Shown: positions 46,751 through 55,751, counted from the stretch's first letter. The stretch: 64,000 nucleotides of DNA from Palsa-504 sp963822765 (GCA_963822765.1 CAWGJL010000050.1:124001-188000), one strand, 5' to 3'. The notes: generated from the letters alone by a model not told the origin. Numbers and translations are program-made.

Positions 46751-47578
46751 ATGACTGAGGTTAACGAGGCCCCGAAAAGCGCGAGCAGCGGCGGGGACGA
46801 CGCGGAACCCCTGCTGAGCCTGCGGGGCATCGACAAGCACTTCGGGCCGGTGCAGGCGCTCTACGGGGTGAACCTGGACCTGTACTCGGGTAACGTGACC
46901 GGCCTGTGCGGGGACAACGGTGCCGGGAAGTCGGTGCTCACCCGAACCATCGCCGGCGCGCACCAGCCCGACCACGGCCAGATCTTCTTCGAGGGGCGAC
47001 CGGTACACATCCGGAGCACCCGCGACGCCTCCGCGCTCGGGATCGAGACCGTCTACCAGGATCTGGCGCTGGCCGACAACCTGGACATCGTGCAGAACAT
47101 GTTCCTCGGCCGGGAAACCCTGCGCCGCGGCCTGCTCGACGAGGACTCGATGGAACTGAAGGCGGGCGAGACCCTGGCCACCCTGCGGGTGACCACGGTG
47201 CGCTCGATCCGGCAGCCGGTGGCCTCGCTCTCGGGAGGTCAGCGGCAGTCGGTGGCGGTGGCCAAGGCGGTGATGTGGAACTCGAAGCTGGTGCTGCTTG
47301 ACGAGCCCACCGCCGCCCTCGGCGTGGTGCAGACCCGGCAGGTGCTGGACCTGATCAAACGGCTCAGGGACCGCGGGCTGGCGGTGATGGTGATCTCCCA
47401 CAACCTGAACGACGTCTTCGAGGTCGCGGACCGGGTCGCGGTGCTGTACCTGGGGCGGATGGTGGTCGAGGGGCCGGCTGCGGACTTCGACCGGCAGAGC
47501 GTGGTGGAGTACATGACGACCGGTGCCGCCAACGGGCGGCCGTCCGCGCCCGCCGGATCCGCCAGTGGCGAGGCCTGA
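46751..47578 (+). CDS. Sugar importer ATP-binding protein
   Basis: ATG at 46751; 275 residues. A single ABC domain with Walker A GDNGAGKS, QDLALADNLDIVQNMFLG, LSGGQ, LLDEPTAALG and the switch histidine in ISHNLND. It is XylG-like but has only one ATPase domain instead of two. The Q-loop region is nearly identical in pattern to the ABC part of the kinase fusion. It energises import through the two permeases downstream; the gap to the first of them is 4 bases. Confidence 0.93.
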   Translation: MTEVNEAPKSASSGGDDAEPLLSLRGIDKHFGPVQALYGVNLDLYSGNVTGLCGDNGAGKSVLTRTIAGAHQPDHGQIFFEGRPVHIRSTRDASALGIETVYQDLALADNLDIVQNMFLGRETLRRGLLDEDSMELKAGETLATLRVTTVRSIRQPVASLSGGQRQSVAVAKAVMWNSKLVLLDEPTAALGVVQTRQVLDLIKRLRDRGLAVMVISHNLNDVFEVADRVAVLYLGRMVVEGPAADFDRQSVVEYMTTGAANGRPSAPAGSASGEA

Positions 47579-47582
47579 GCCC

Positions 47583-49001
47583 ATGAGCTCGGATCGGGAA
47601 GTCCCCGTGGCCGCGGACTCCGAGGAGACCCCGGAGCCCGGCGAGACCCCGGACCCCGGCCAGACCTCGGCCGAGACGACGGTGACCGGGACGACGGCGC
47701 CCGACCTCACCGCCGCCCCCGAGGCCGCGGCCGAGGTCCGCGAACTCGTCGCCCAGTCGCTGGGCCAGTACCTCCGGGCCTGGTGGCTCAAGGTTCGCAG
47801 TGGCGACAGCGGTGTCCTGCCCGTGCTCCTGGCCATGGTCGTGGTCGCCGTCGTCTTCCAGATCATCACCCCCCAGCACGCCTTCCTGCGGCCGAGCAAC
47901 CTGGTGTATATCTTCGGGCTGAGCACCGTGTACATGGTGCTGGCGATCGCCGAGACACTGGTCCTGCTCATCGCCGAGATCGACCTCTCGGTCGGCGCGG
48001 TCGCGCTCATCGGCGGAGTGATCGCCTTCAAACTGGTGCAGCAACCGGGGGCAGGCTGGCCGTGGTGGGCCGCCATCCTCGCCGCGCTCGTCTCCTGCGG
48101 CGTGTTCGGCGCCCTCCAGGGGACGCTGACGGCCCGGCTCAAGATCCCGTCCTTCGTCGTGACCCTGGCCGGGTTCCTGCTTTTCTCGGGCATCCTCATC
48201 GTCGTCCTCGGCGGCGCCGACGGCTCCGTGAACCTCAACACCTCGGAGTTCAACCAGCGCGTCATCTACGACCTGGTCCAGGGGGTGATCCCCCCGGCGG
48301 CCAGCTGGGTCATTCTGGCGGTGGTGGTCGGGGCCTCCGGCGCCTCCCTGTGGCTGCGCACGGGCAGGAGGCGACGCCAGGGCCTGGTGGCTCCCCCGAG
48401 GAGCGTGACCGCCATCAGGATCGCCCTGGTAGCGATCGTCGGGGTGGCTGTGGTGGCGGTCTGCAATATCAACCGCGGCACCTCCCTCAAGTCGGTGCAG
48501 GGCGTTCCGTGGGTGATCCCGATCGTCCTCGTCGTGCTCGGCATCTGGACGCTCGTGCTCGGGCGGATCCGCTTCGGCCGCTACCTGTACGCCATCGGCG
48601 GCAACCCCGAGGCGGCCCGCCGGGCCGGCGTCAGCCTGGCCGGCATCCGCACCTGGGCCTTCGCGTTGTGCTCGGCGACGGCCGGATTCGGCGGCATCCT
48701 GCTCGGTTCCTTCTTCTACGGTGAGTACAGCACCAATACGGCCGACCCCGGTCAGCTTGTCCTGTACACCGTCGCCGCCGCCGTCATCGGCGGGGTCAGC
48801 CTGTTCGGCGGCCGGGGTAAGGCCCTCCACGGTGTGCTCGGCGGCCTCCTCATCGGCGGCATCGCCTACGGCGTATCCCTGCTCAACCTGGGTAGCCTGT
48901 CTACGCCGCTGCAATACATCCTGCCCGGCGGCGTGCTCCTGGCCGCAGTGCTCATCGACGTACTGTCACGGCGAGGTAGTGGGAGCGTGACCCGTGTCTG
49001 A
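47583..49001 (+). CDS. Sugar importer permease 1
   Basis: The 472-residue protein has a charged, Thr/Glu/Pro-rich cytoplasmic start (about 70 residues), then about ten membrane helices. Markers of the XylH/RbsC family are LLIAEIDLSVGAVALIGG, a second-half IRFGRYLYAIGGNPEAARRAGV and ISLFGGRGKA-type sequences. It pairs with permease 2, which it overlaps by 8 bases and resembles strongly, so the channel is probably a heterodimer formed after gene duplication. Confidence 0.92.
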   Translation: MSSDREVPVAADSEETPEPGETPDPGQTSAETTVTGTTAPDLTAAPEAAAEVRELVAQSLGQYLRAWWLKVRSGDSGVLPVLLAMVVVAVVFQIITPQHAFLRPSNLVYIFGLSTVYMVLAIAETLVLLIAEIDLSVGAVALIGGVIAFKLVQQPGAGWPWWAAILAALVSCGVFGALQGTLTARLKIPSFVVTLAGFLLFSGILIVVLGGADGSVNLNTSEFNQRVIYDLVQGVIPPAASWVILAVVVGASGASLWLRTGRRRRQGLVAPPRSVTAIRIALVAIVGVAVVAVCNINRGTSLKSVQGVPWVIPIVLVVLGIWTLVLGRIRFGRYLYAIGGNPEAARRAGVSLAGIRTWAFALCSATAGFGGILLGSFFYGEYSTNTADPGQLVLYTVAAAVIGGVSLFGGRGKALHGVLGGLLIGGIAYGVSLLNLGSLSTPLQYILPGGVLLAAVLIDVLSRRGSGSVTRV

Positions 49002-50334
49002 AGTGACCGAGGACTCCAGCGAGACCCCGGCCGGGGCGACGGACACCACGACGGTGGCCGACCTCACCGCTGCCCACGAGGCCGCGGCCGACGTCCCGCC
49101 CGAGCTCGTCGCCCAGTCGCTGGGCGACTACCTCCGGGTCTCGTGGGCCCGGGTCCGCGGCGGCAACAGCGGTGTCCTGCCCGTGGTCCTGGCCATCGTG
49201 GTGGTCGCCATCAGCTTCCAGATCGCGAGCTCGAAGTTCCTGTCGGCGCAGAACCTGGTCAACCTCTTCGAGCAGAGCACCATCTACATGCTGCTGGCGA
49301 TCGCCGAGATCTTCGCCCTGCTGCTCGGGGAGATCGACCTCTCCGTCGGCCTGATCATGGGGCTTGGCAGTGTCGTGGTCGCCGAACTTGTGCAGCCGAC
49401 CGGCGCGAACTGGCCGTGGTGGGCGGCGATCATCGTGACGCTGGTTCTTTGCTGCGCGGTCGGCGCCATCCAGGGAACGCTCGTGGCCCGGCTGAAGATG
49501 CCGTCGTTCATCGTCACCCTGGGCGGGCTGCTGATCCTGGAGGGCGTGGCGATCATCGTCCTCGGCGGGGGCCTGGTCGGTATCGGCAACGCCCAGTACA
49601 AGAACGAGCTCGTCCTCTACAACATCTTCAACGGGGCGTTCAACACGACGGTCAGCTGGATCCTGCTGGCCGTGGTGCTCGGAGCCACCGGCACCGGGCT
49701 CTGGCTGCGGGACGCCCGCAAGCGCCGCCACGGCCTGGAGGCTCCGCCGCCCAGCCTCACCGCGGTGAAGATCGTCCTCATGGCGGTGGCGGGAATCGGG
49801 CTCGTCGTCATCTGCAACGTCAACCGGGCCCACGTCGGGACGATCGAGGGCGTTCCCTACATCATTCCTATCGTCCTGGTCGTGCTCGGCGCCTCGACGG
49901 TCCTGCTGCAGCGAGCCCGCTTCGGCCGCTACGTATACGCCATCGGCGGCAACGCCGAGGCGGCCCGGCGAGCCGGGGTCAGCCTGACCGCGATCCGGAC
50001 CTGGTGTTTCGTCCTGTCCGCCCTGATCTCCGGGATCGCCGGCGTGCTGTTCGCCTCGTGGCAGGTCTCGCTGACCACCAACATCATCAAGGCCGCGAAC
50101 AGCTACGTGCTGCTGGCGGTGGCCGCGGCGGTCATCGGCGGCACCAGCCTGTTCGGCGGCCGGGGCAAGACCATCCACGGCGTGCTGGGCGGCCTGGTCA
50201 TCGGCGGCATCTACAACGGCCTCTACCTGCTCGGCGTGTCGAGCCAGTGGATTGACGTGGTGGTCGCCGCGGTGCTGATCGCGGCGGCGGTCATCGATGT
50301 CCTCTCCCGCCGGGGCGCGCCGCGCCAGGCATGA
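48994..50334 (+). CDS. Sugar importer permease 2
   Basis: GTG start inside the end of permease 1; 446 residues. It has the same order of motifs (LLGEIDLSVGLIMGLGS, ARFGRYVYAIGGNAEAARRAGV, TSLFGGRGKTIHG) and about ten membrane helices. The close similarity to permease 1, including the cytoplasmic N-terminus ending in VAQSLGDYLR versus VAQSLGQYLR, shows a tandem duplication with later divergence. Confidence 0.92.
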   Translation: MSEVTEDSSETPAGATDTTTVADLTAAHEAAADVPPELVAQSLGDYLRVSWARVRGGNSGVLPVVLAIVVVAISFQIASSKFLSAQNLVNLFEQSTIYMLLAIAEIFALLLGEIDLSVGLIMGLGSVVVAELVQPTGANWPWWAAIIVTLVLCCAVGAIQGTLVARLKMPSFIVTLGGLLILEGVAIIVLGGGLVGIGNAQYKNELVLYNIFNGAFNTTVSWILLAVVLGATGTGLWLRDARKRRHGLEAPPPSLTAVKIVLMAVAGIGLVVICNVNRAHVGTIEGVPYIIPIVLVVLGASTVLLQRARFGRYVYAIGGNAEAARRAGVSLTAIRTWCFVLSALISGIAGVLFASWQVSLTTNIIKAANSYVLLAVAAAVIGGTSLFGGRGKTIHGVLGGLVIGGIYNGLYLLGVSSQWIDVVVAAVLIAAAVIDVLSRRGAPRQA

Positions 50335-50349
50335 CCTCAACCGGGCCGT

Positions 50350-50388
50350 GCGCGCATTCCGGGCGGTCCGTGGTGCATGATCAGGTTC
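50350..50388. repeat. Weak copy E of the recurrent element
   Basis: GCGCGCATTCCGGGCGG, then TCCGTGGTGCATGATC just after the permease stop; the second half matches the other copies, the first half does not. Confidence 0.3.
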
Positions 50389-50389
50389 T

Positions 50390-51133
50390 GTGGGCAGTTA
50401 CCCGTGGATGAGCACGTTCCTGGCTGACGCCAGGCAGACGGTCGCGCCGTCCCGGGACACAAGCGACGGCCTGCTGCCGCCGTTGCTGGTCGCGCTGACC
50501 GCGGTCACCGGGCTGGTCGACTCGTTCAGCTATCTGGTCCTCGGGCACGTGTTCGTGGCCAACATGACCGGCAACGTGGTGTTCTTCGCGTTCGCGCTGG
50601 CCGGCGTGGGCGGGTTCTCCGCGCCCGCGTCGATCGCCGCGATCGGCTGCTTCGCCGCGGGCGCACTGGTCACCGGGCGCCTGGGCCGGTCCCTGGCGGG
50701 CCGCCGCGAACTGCTGCTCGGCGTCACCGCCGGGATCGAGGCCGTCATCGTGGCCGAGACGGTGACCATGGCCGCGCTGACGTCGCGGCCGATCCCGGCC
50801 GGCCTGCGCTACGCCCTGATCGTCTCGCTCTCGCTGGCCATGGGCGCGCAGAACGCCACCGCCCGCAAGCTCGCCGTCCCCGACCTGACCACCACCGTGC
50901 TGACGCTGACCATCACCGGCATCGCCGCGGACAGCCCGCTGGCCGGCGCGACCGGCGCGCACGCCGCGCGCCGCCTGATCTCGGTGGCCGCGATGTTCGC
51001 CGGCGCGCTGGCCGGCGCCCTGCTCGTGCTCCGCGTGCACATCGTCTACCCGCTGGTGATCGCGCTGATCATCCTGGCCGTGGTCGCCGTCTTCGCCACC
51101 GTGCGAACCAGGCGACCTTCCCCCGCGCTGTAG
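50390..51133 (+). CDS. DUF1275/YoaK family membrane protein
   Basis: The GTG at 50390 or ATG at 50408 begins a 247- or 241-residue protein with about six membrane helices. Typical markers are TGLVDSFSYLVLGHVFVANMTGN, MGAQNATARKLAVPDLTTTVLT. The family is widespread and its transport or other role is not established. The gene after it begins 8 bases downstream. Confidence 0.88.
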   Translation: MGSYPWMSTFLADARQTVAPSRDTSDGLLPPLLVALTAVTGLVDSFSYLVLGHVFVANMTGNVVFFAFALAGVGGFSAPASIAAIGCFAAGALVTGRLGRSLAGRRELLLGVTAGIEAVIVAETVTMAALTSRPIPAGLRYALIVSLSLAMGAQNATARKLAVPDLTTTVLTLTITGIAADSPLAGATGAHAARRLISVAAMFAGALAGALLVLRVHIVYPLVIALIILAVVAVFATVRTRRPSPAL

Positions 51134-51141
51134 GAGGCCCC

Positions 51142-51702
51142 ATGCGTCTTGCTGCCCTGTCGTCCGACACGATGACACCGGAACAGGTCGGCCTGTACCG
51201 AGAGATCCTCAGCGGCCCGCGTGGCCAGGGCCCGCGTGCCGTGCTGCTCGACACCGGCGCCGGCGGCCTGGGGGGCCCGTTCAACGCCATGCTCTACGCG
51301 CCCGACGTCGGCCACGCCCTGCAGGAACTAGGCGCCGCGATCCGGTTCCGGACCCAGCTCACCTCCCGGGTCCGGGAGATGGCCATCCTGGTCGTCGCCC
51401 AGGCCTGGAACAGCGACTACGAGCGCTCCTCGCACGAGCCGATCGGCCGTGACGCCGGCCTCACCGACCCGGAGATCGAGGCGCTGCGGGCCGGCGCCGA
51501 CCCCGGCTTCACCGACCACCAGGAGCAGGTCGCCTACCAGGTCGTCCGCGCCCTGACCGGCCCCGCCGACCTGGACGACCAGCAATACGATCAGGCCGTC
51601 GCCACCCTGGGCGAACGGTCCCTGGTCGAGCTGTCCACCCTGGTCGGCTACTACGCCACCCTGGCCCTCCAGCTCCGCATCTTCCGCGTCGACCCCCAGT
51701 AA
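51142..51702 (+). CDS. Carboxymuconolactone decarboxylase/AhpD-like protein
   Basis: The 186-residue helical protein contains TSRVREMAILVVAQAWNSDYERSSHEPIGRDAG, the core of the carboxymuconolactone decarboxylase family. The usual Cys-x-x-Cys of peroxidase members (AhpD) is not present, so a redox role is unlikely. It follows YoaK closely and is probably in the same unit. Substrate is unknown. Confidence 0.88.
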   Translation: MRLAALSSDTMTPEQVGLYREILSGPRGQGPRAVLLDTGAGGLGGPFNAMLYAPDVGHALQELGAAIRFRTQLTSRVREMAILVVAQAWNSDYERSSHEPIGRDAGLTDPEIEALRAGADPGFTDHQEQVAYQVVRALTGPADLDDQQYDQAVATLGERSLVELSTLVGYYATLALQLRIFRVDPQ

Positions 51703-51750
51703 CCCACCCAGCAACCCACCCAGTAACCCACCCAGCAACCCACCAACCCC
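51697..51750 (+). repeat. 12-bp tandem repeat after the decarboxylase-like gene
   Basis: Four units close to AACCCACCCAGT or AACCCACCCAGC begin at the stop codon. Confidence 0.7.
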
Positions 51751-52216
51751 AGCCGCCCCGCCAGCAGCACCCGCCCCTGCCGCGCGTCCCCGGTTCCGTG
51801 CCGGTGACGCATTGTGCCTGAAAGGACGTGCAGGTTGTTAACCCGCCAGGTGGGGCTGCTGGCGGCGCCTCAGGTCCCGAGATCGCGTGAATCGCGGCAG
51901 CCCGCGTGGGGACCTGTGATTCGCGATCGCGGCCGGTGGCGGCAGCGAGCCGTGGTGCAGCTGTTGCGGTGGGTACCTGCGGCGGCAGGAGCGTGAGGTG
52001 ACGGTAACGACGTGATTGCGGCAACCATGCCGGCGGGTGCGCGTGATTGCGGCAATCATGTCGTTGCGCGGGTCACCACAGACGGGCCAGGTGGTAACGG
52101 CGAGGAGGGCGGGGCAGGAGTGCCCCAACCGGTAATCCGGTAACCCTAGCCACCCCACCAGCAGCACACGCCCGGCCGTACGTCTCCGGTTCCGTGTCGA
52201 TGCCGCAGTATGCCTG
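51745..52216. repeat. Direct duplication of a 75-base block
   Basis: Copy 1 at 51745-51820 and copy 2 at 52142-52216 share CCAGCAGCAC, CGGTTCCGTG and TGCCTG in the same order with substitutions between. The 320 bases between them carry smaller repeats. Confidence 0.6.
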
Positions 52217-52265
52217 CTCTTGCTGGTACGGCGTGACAGCGACCAGCATCGAGAGCCGGGTACTG

Positions 52266-52309
52266 GACAGCCCCGGTACCTGGGAGTGGGAGCTGGTACC
52301 GGGGCTGTC
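52266..52309. repeat. Perfect 15-bp inverted repeat
   Basis: GACAGCCCCGGTACC and GGTACCGGGGCTGTC around a 14-base loop. It is strong enough to act as a terminator or a transcription barrier, although no T-run follows. Confidence 0.7.
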
Positions 52310-52342
52310 ATCCCCCCTCTGGGATTCAAGATCACCTTAACA

Positions 52343-52378
52343 GACCAGATCAGACCAGTCCAGATATATGCCCTGGTC
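52343..52378. promoter_or_regulatory. GACCAG repeats before the GntR gene
   Basis: GACCAG at 52343-52348 and 52353-52358 (10-bp period) and the inverted CTGGTC at 52373-52378. Candidate autoregulatory operator 26 bases before the start. Confidence 0.45.
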
Positions 52379-52403
52379 GATTTAGGTCTGCTAAGTTTGC
52401 CTC

Positions 52404-52649
52404 GTGACCGCACTTGAGGTGGTTCGACACGATTTGCCCGAGCCGGCATACCAGCAGCTCGCGGGCATCTTGACCCGCCTGATCGAGGCCGGGCAGTGGC
52501 GCACGGGCCCGCTGCCGTCGGTCAAGGCCCTCCAGCAGGAGTACGGCGTGGGCCGGGATACGGTGCTGCACGCCCTGCAGCTGCTCCGCGACGCGGGCCT
52601 GATCTTCACCGTGGCCAAGCGCGGCAGCTACGTCGGCCACCGGACCTGA
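52404..52649 (+). CDS. Minimal GntR-family regulator (winged helix only)
   Basis: GTG start; 81 residues. YQQLAGILTRLIEAGQW, LPSVKALQQEYGVGRDTVLHALQLLRDAGL and the wing VAKRGSYVG make a complete GntR DNA-binding domain with nothing after it. Such single-domain proteins may act as repressors without ligand domains. GACCAG half-sites lie just upstream. Confidence 0.85.
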   Translation: MTALEVVRHDLPEPAYQQLAGILTRLIEAGQWRTGPLPSVKALQQEYGVGRDTVLHALQLLRDAGLIFTVAKRGSYVGHRT

Positions 52650-52695
52650 ACCGCCCCGCACCGCATTCTTCCGGAAATAAGGCTAGGATGCCGCG

Positions 52696-53589
52696 GTGGT
52701 CTCGGTTTTGTTCGCGCTGCTCACGGCGTTGTTCAACGGCCTGGCGTCGGTCCTGCAGCGGATAGCCGCCGCGGCCGCCCCCCAGTCGCGCGCGCTGCAC
52801 CTGTCCTTGTTCAGCTACCTGATCAGGCGCAAGGTCTGGCTGGCCGGGATCGGGATGGTCATCCTGGCCGCGCTCTGCCAGGCCACCGCGCTGGACACCG
52901 GCCCGGTGGCGCTGGTGCAGCCCATCTTCATCATCGAGCTGCCGTTCACCCTGCTGGTGGCCAGCCGCGTGTACAAGCGCAGGCTGCCCCGGACGACCTG
53001 GTGGGCGGTCGGCCTGGTCACGGTCAGCCTCGGGGCGGGGCTGGCCGCCGCCAATCCGTCCGGCGGGTCGGACCAGGCCAGCCTGAAGGTGTGGGTCACC
53101 GCGCTGATCGTCACCGGCGTGTTCGAGGCGGTGGTGATCACCGTGGGCGTCCGGGCCCAGGGCAACGCGCGGGCCGCGGCGCTCGGGCTCGCGGCCGCCT
53201 GCGGCTACGCGCTCACCGCCACGCTGCTGAAGAGCGCGGTGTCGGTCCTGCCGCGCGGCGCCGGGGCGTTCTTCGGCTCGTGGCAGCTGTACGCGACCGC
53301 CGCGGCCGGGGTCGGCGCGCTGTTCCTGCTGCAGAACGGCCTGCAGGCCGGGTCGCTGGTCGCCGTCCAGCCGCCGCTCACCCTGGGCGACGCGCTGATC
53401 AGCTCCGCGTACGGCGTGACCGTCTACAACGAGAGCGTGCAGACCGGCGGCTGGCTGCTGGTCATCGAGATCGCCGCCGTGCTCGCGGTCGCCGTCGGCT
53501 GCATCCAGCTGTCCCGGTCGCTGTCCGCGGTCCACGGGCCCGAGTCGGCCACACCGCCCGCGCCCGAACCGGCCAGCGAACCCGGCTAG
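52696..53589 (+). CDS. DMT-superfamily transporter
   Basis: GTG start; 297 residues with about nine or ten membrane helices in two EamA-like halves. QATALDTGPVALVQPIFIIELPFTLL is typical of the first half. The C-terminus is a short Pro/Glu-rich tail. The substrate cannot be told from the sequence; NIPA-type magnesium carriers and metabolite exporters share this pattern. Confidence 0.85.
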   Translation: MVSVLFALLTALFNGLASVLQRIAAAAAPQSRALHLSLFSYLIRRKVWLAGIGMVILAALCQATALDTGPVALVQPIFIIELPFTLLVASRVYKRRLPRTTWWAVGLVTVSLGAGLAAANPSGGSDQASLKVWVTALIVTGVFEAVVITVGVRAQGNARAAALGLAAACGYALTATLLKSAVSVLPRGAGAFFGSWQLYATAAAGVGALFLLQNGLQAGSLVAVQPPLTLGDALISSAYGVTVYNESVQTGGWLLVIEIAAVLAVAVGCIQLSRSLSAVHGPESATPPAPEPASEPG

Positions 53590-53606
53590 CGAACCCGGCT
53601 AGCCGG

Positions 53607-54329
53607 TTACCGGCGGATGATCACCGGCTCGCCCGGGACCTTCACCAGCGTGTGGAAGAAGTTCGCGATGTCCATCGGGATCCGGACGCAGCCGTGCGAG
53701 ACGGGCGCCAGCGGCACGTCGGTGTCGCCGTGGATGGCGAACGCGGTACCGATGAAGAACACCGGGTTGAACATCTCGCCCAGCGGCACCACCACCCAGC
53801 CGGGCAGGAACACGCGGGTCGAGTAGTTGCCGGTCGGCGTGATGGCCACGCCGCACCCGCCGCCGGGCGAGCAGTAGTAGTACCCGCCGCCCGAGGAGAC
53901 GTGGCTGATCAGCTGGATCTGGTTGTGCTTGTACAGGACGAGGACCTCGATACCGATGTTGACCTCGATCCGGTTGGGCCCGGCGGCCCGGTCGAGCACG
54001 CGCGGCGCCCGCGGGTGGTTCAGCGCCCGCTGCATCCGCGCGTTCACGAAGTCCTCACCGGGCAGCCCCTGGACCTCCTGGAACGCCCAGACGGCCTCCA
54101 GCGTGCTGGTGCTGAACTTGCCGTCGATGGCGCCCGGGTAGTACTTCAGCGCGGCCAGCCGCCGCTGCAGCTTCCTGACCGCCGAGCCGTGCTGGCCGAA
54201 CTGCACGGTCGCCTGCGCCGAGGCCGGCGCCGTCCGCTCCGCCGGAACCGACGGCGCAGCCATCGCCACGGCCGGTACCGCTAGCGCCAGCACCGGCGCA
54301 AGCAAAGCGGACATCCAAAGGCGTCGCAT
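53607..54329 (-). CDS. L,D-transpeptidase with peptidoglycan-binding domain
   Basis: ATG at 54329; 240 residues. A signal peptide (residues 1-26) is followed by a peptidoglycan-binding domain (about 42-85, VRKLQRRLAALKYYPGAIDG) and a YkuD domain with the catalytic Cys in SHGCVRIP and an upstream FAIHGD. It forms 3-3 crosslinks in the cell wall outside the membrane. Confidence 0.93.
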   Translation of the reverse strand: MRRLWMSALLAPVLALAVPAVAMAAPSVPAERTAPASAQATVQFGQHGSAVRKLQRRLAALKYYPGAIDGKFSTSTLEAVWAFQEVQGLPGEDFVNARMQRALNHPRAPRVLDRAAGPNRIEVNIGIEVLVLYKHNQIQLISHVSSGGGYYYCSPGGGCGVAITPTGNYSTRVFLPGWVVVPLGEMFNPVFFIGTAFAIHGDTDVPLAPVSHGCVRIPMDIANFFHTLVKVPGEPVIIRR

Positions 54330-54510
54330 CGTCAACCTCCGCACCCAGTCCGAGGCAAATGATAGGAGAGGCGCCCCGCTAGCCGTTAGATACCCCAAGA
54401 TTAGGGCTGAGTATCACGAACCCCTAGGACCGACATATCTCGATCCGGTCCCAGCTGAGTCTCACGATGGTTAGCCGGGGCAACGAGCTGTCCGGTATCC
54501 GGAGCGAGCC

Positions 54511-54699
54511 TCAGGTCTCCTGGTCCGGGATCGCGGTCAGCGCGAACACCGTCACCGCGCACGCCACCAGCAGCAGCGCGCCGATCCCCAGGGCCCACGC
54601 CGGCCCGGCGAAGACCAGCAGGCCCACCCCGGCCACCAGCGTCACCACGGCGAACGCCCAGGCCCTCCGCCCGCCGCCACCCGCGACCGCAGCAACCAA
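54511..54699 (-). CDS. Two-helix tail of cydB in another frame, or small membrane protein
   Basis: A 62-residue frame with TTG start holds two membrane helices (WAFAVVTLVAGVGLLVF and LGIGALLLVACAVTVFAL). It overlaps the end of cydB in another frame, so it is either the true C-terminus of CydB after one frame break or a separate small subunit-like protein. Confidence 0.4.
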   Translation of the reverse strand: MVAAVAGGGGRRAWAFAVVTLVAGVGLLVFAGPAWALGIGALLLVACAVTVFALTAIPDQET

Positions 54700-55751
54700 G
54701 GGAACCGCACGAACCGGGGCAGCCGAAGGCCAGCCGAAGCAGCCGCGGTATCCAGCCGCCCCCGCAGCACCAGCGTGTACAGCAGCCCCAGCGACGGCAC
54801 CAGCACCACCGCGCCGGCCGCCACGGCGATGATGGTGGCGATCAGCGTGGCCCGCCCGGCCGCGGCCGCCCGGACGGTCAGGCCGGGCAGCAACTCCGGC
54901 TCCTGAGCCGCGGCCCAGCCCGCGATGACCGCCGCCACCGCGAGCGCGGCCGACGCGCGAGCCAGCCCGAAGCGCGACCAGAACACCAGCGCCAGCGTCA
55001 CCAGTCCCGCCAGCCCGCTGACGATCACCAGCGCCAGCCCTGCCCCCGACGTCAGCCCGTGCCAGAGCGCCCCGGCATTGAAACGGACCACCAGCAGGCC
55101 GACCACCGCCAGCCCCCCAGCCACGACGCCCGCGCCGAGCGCCCGGTTCCGGAAGTCACGCGCCAGGACCGGTTCACCCAGTCGCCGGGCGTCGGCGGCC
55201 AGGTAGACCGCGGCCAGGTACCCGGAGAAGAACACCGCCAGCACCCCGGCCATGATCGAGACCGGGTTGAGCCAGGAGGTGATGATGTTGCCGCGCGCGT
55301 TGCCGACCGGCACCCGCTCGGTCGCGATCCCGCCCACCACCGTGGCCAGCGCGAACGGCGTGAGCACCGAGGACAACGCGAACAGGTCCTCCACCAGCGC
55401 GACGCTCCGGCCCTCACCGCGGTTCAAGACCCCGCGCAGCGCGTACGTGGTGCCCCGGAAGATGATCCCGATCGCCGCGATGAGCAGCGGGATGGCCAGC
55501 GTCGACACGATCGACCCGAACGCCACCGGGTAACACGTCCAGGCCACGGTCAGCACGAAGATCAGCCAGACGTGGTTGGCCTCCCACACCGGCCCGATGG
55601 AGTGCCGCGTGTGGTCCCGGGTCGCCGCCGCCCCGGCCCGCCCGCCAAACGGAAGCAGCGTCCACAGGCCCGCGCCGAAGTCGGCGCCGGACAGCACCGT
55701 ATACGCGGTGATCCCGATCAGGATGAACACCATCGGCACGTCAGCCAGCAT
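54642..55751 (-). CDS. cydB: Cytochrome bd oxidase subunit II
   Basis: Start taken at MLADVPMVFILIG (55751), overlapping the cydA stop by 11 bases; about 369 residues. It has SGADFGAGLWTLLPFGG, GPVWEANHVWLIFVL and eight or nine membrane helices as in CydB. It pairs with CydA to form the high-affinity quinol oxidase used at low oxygen. The last residues (RSRVAAGGGPGRSPW) look out of frame and a two-helix frame continues beyond, so the C-terminus is uncertain. CydDC are not in the window. Confidence 0.92.
   Translation of the reverse strand: MLADVPMVFILIGITAYTVLSGADFGAGLWTLLPFGGRAGAAATRDHTRHSIGPVWEANHVWLIFVLTVAWTCYPVAFGSIVSTLAIPLLIAAIGIIFRGTTYALRGVLNRGEGRSVALVEDLFALSSVLTPFALATVVGGIATERVPVGNARGNIITSWLNPVSIMAGVLAVFFSGYLAAVYLAADARRLGEPVLARDFRNRALGAGVVAGGLAVVGLLVVRFNAGALWHGLTSGAGLALVIVSGLAGLVTLALVFWSRFGLARASAALAVAAVIAGWAAAQEPELLPGLTVRAAAAGRATLIATIIAVAAGAVVLVPSLGLLYTLVLRGRLDTAAASAGLRLPRFVRFPWLLRSRVAAGGGPGRSPW

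Larger units (their letters stand above)
51703..52403. other. 700-base intergenic region rich in repeats
   Basis: No gene is supported. It contains a duplicated 75-base block (51745-51820 and 52142-52216), a 31-base-period repeat of CGTGATTGCGGCAA (52011-52060) and a 15-bp perfect hairpin (52266-52309), followed by a repeated GACCAG motif before the GntR gene. Confidence 0.65.

Noticed and set aside
45146..48265. Minus-strand open frame of 1039 codons opposite the importer genes
   Set aside because: The plus strand holds clear ABC importer proteins with all motifs; the opposite frame has none.
51697..51750. CRISPR-like repeats
   Set aside because: The 12-bp units are contiguous with no spacers, and no cas genes are present.
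51838..52449. Minus-strand frame of 203 codons in the repeat-rich gap
   Set aside because: No recognisable fold, unusual Arg/Pro composition, and it overlaps the start of the GntR gene and several repeats.
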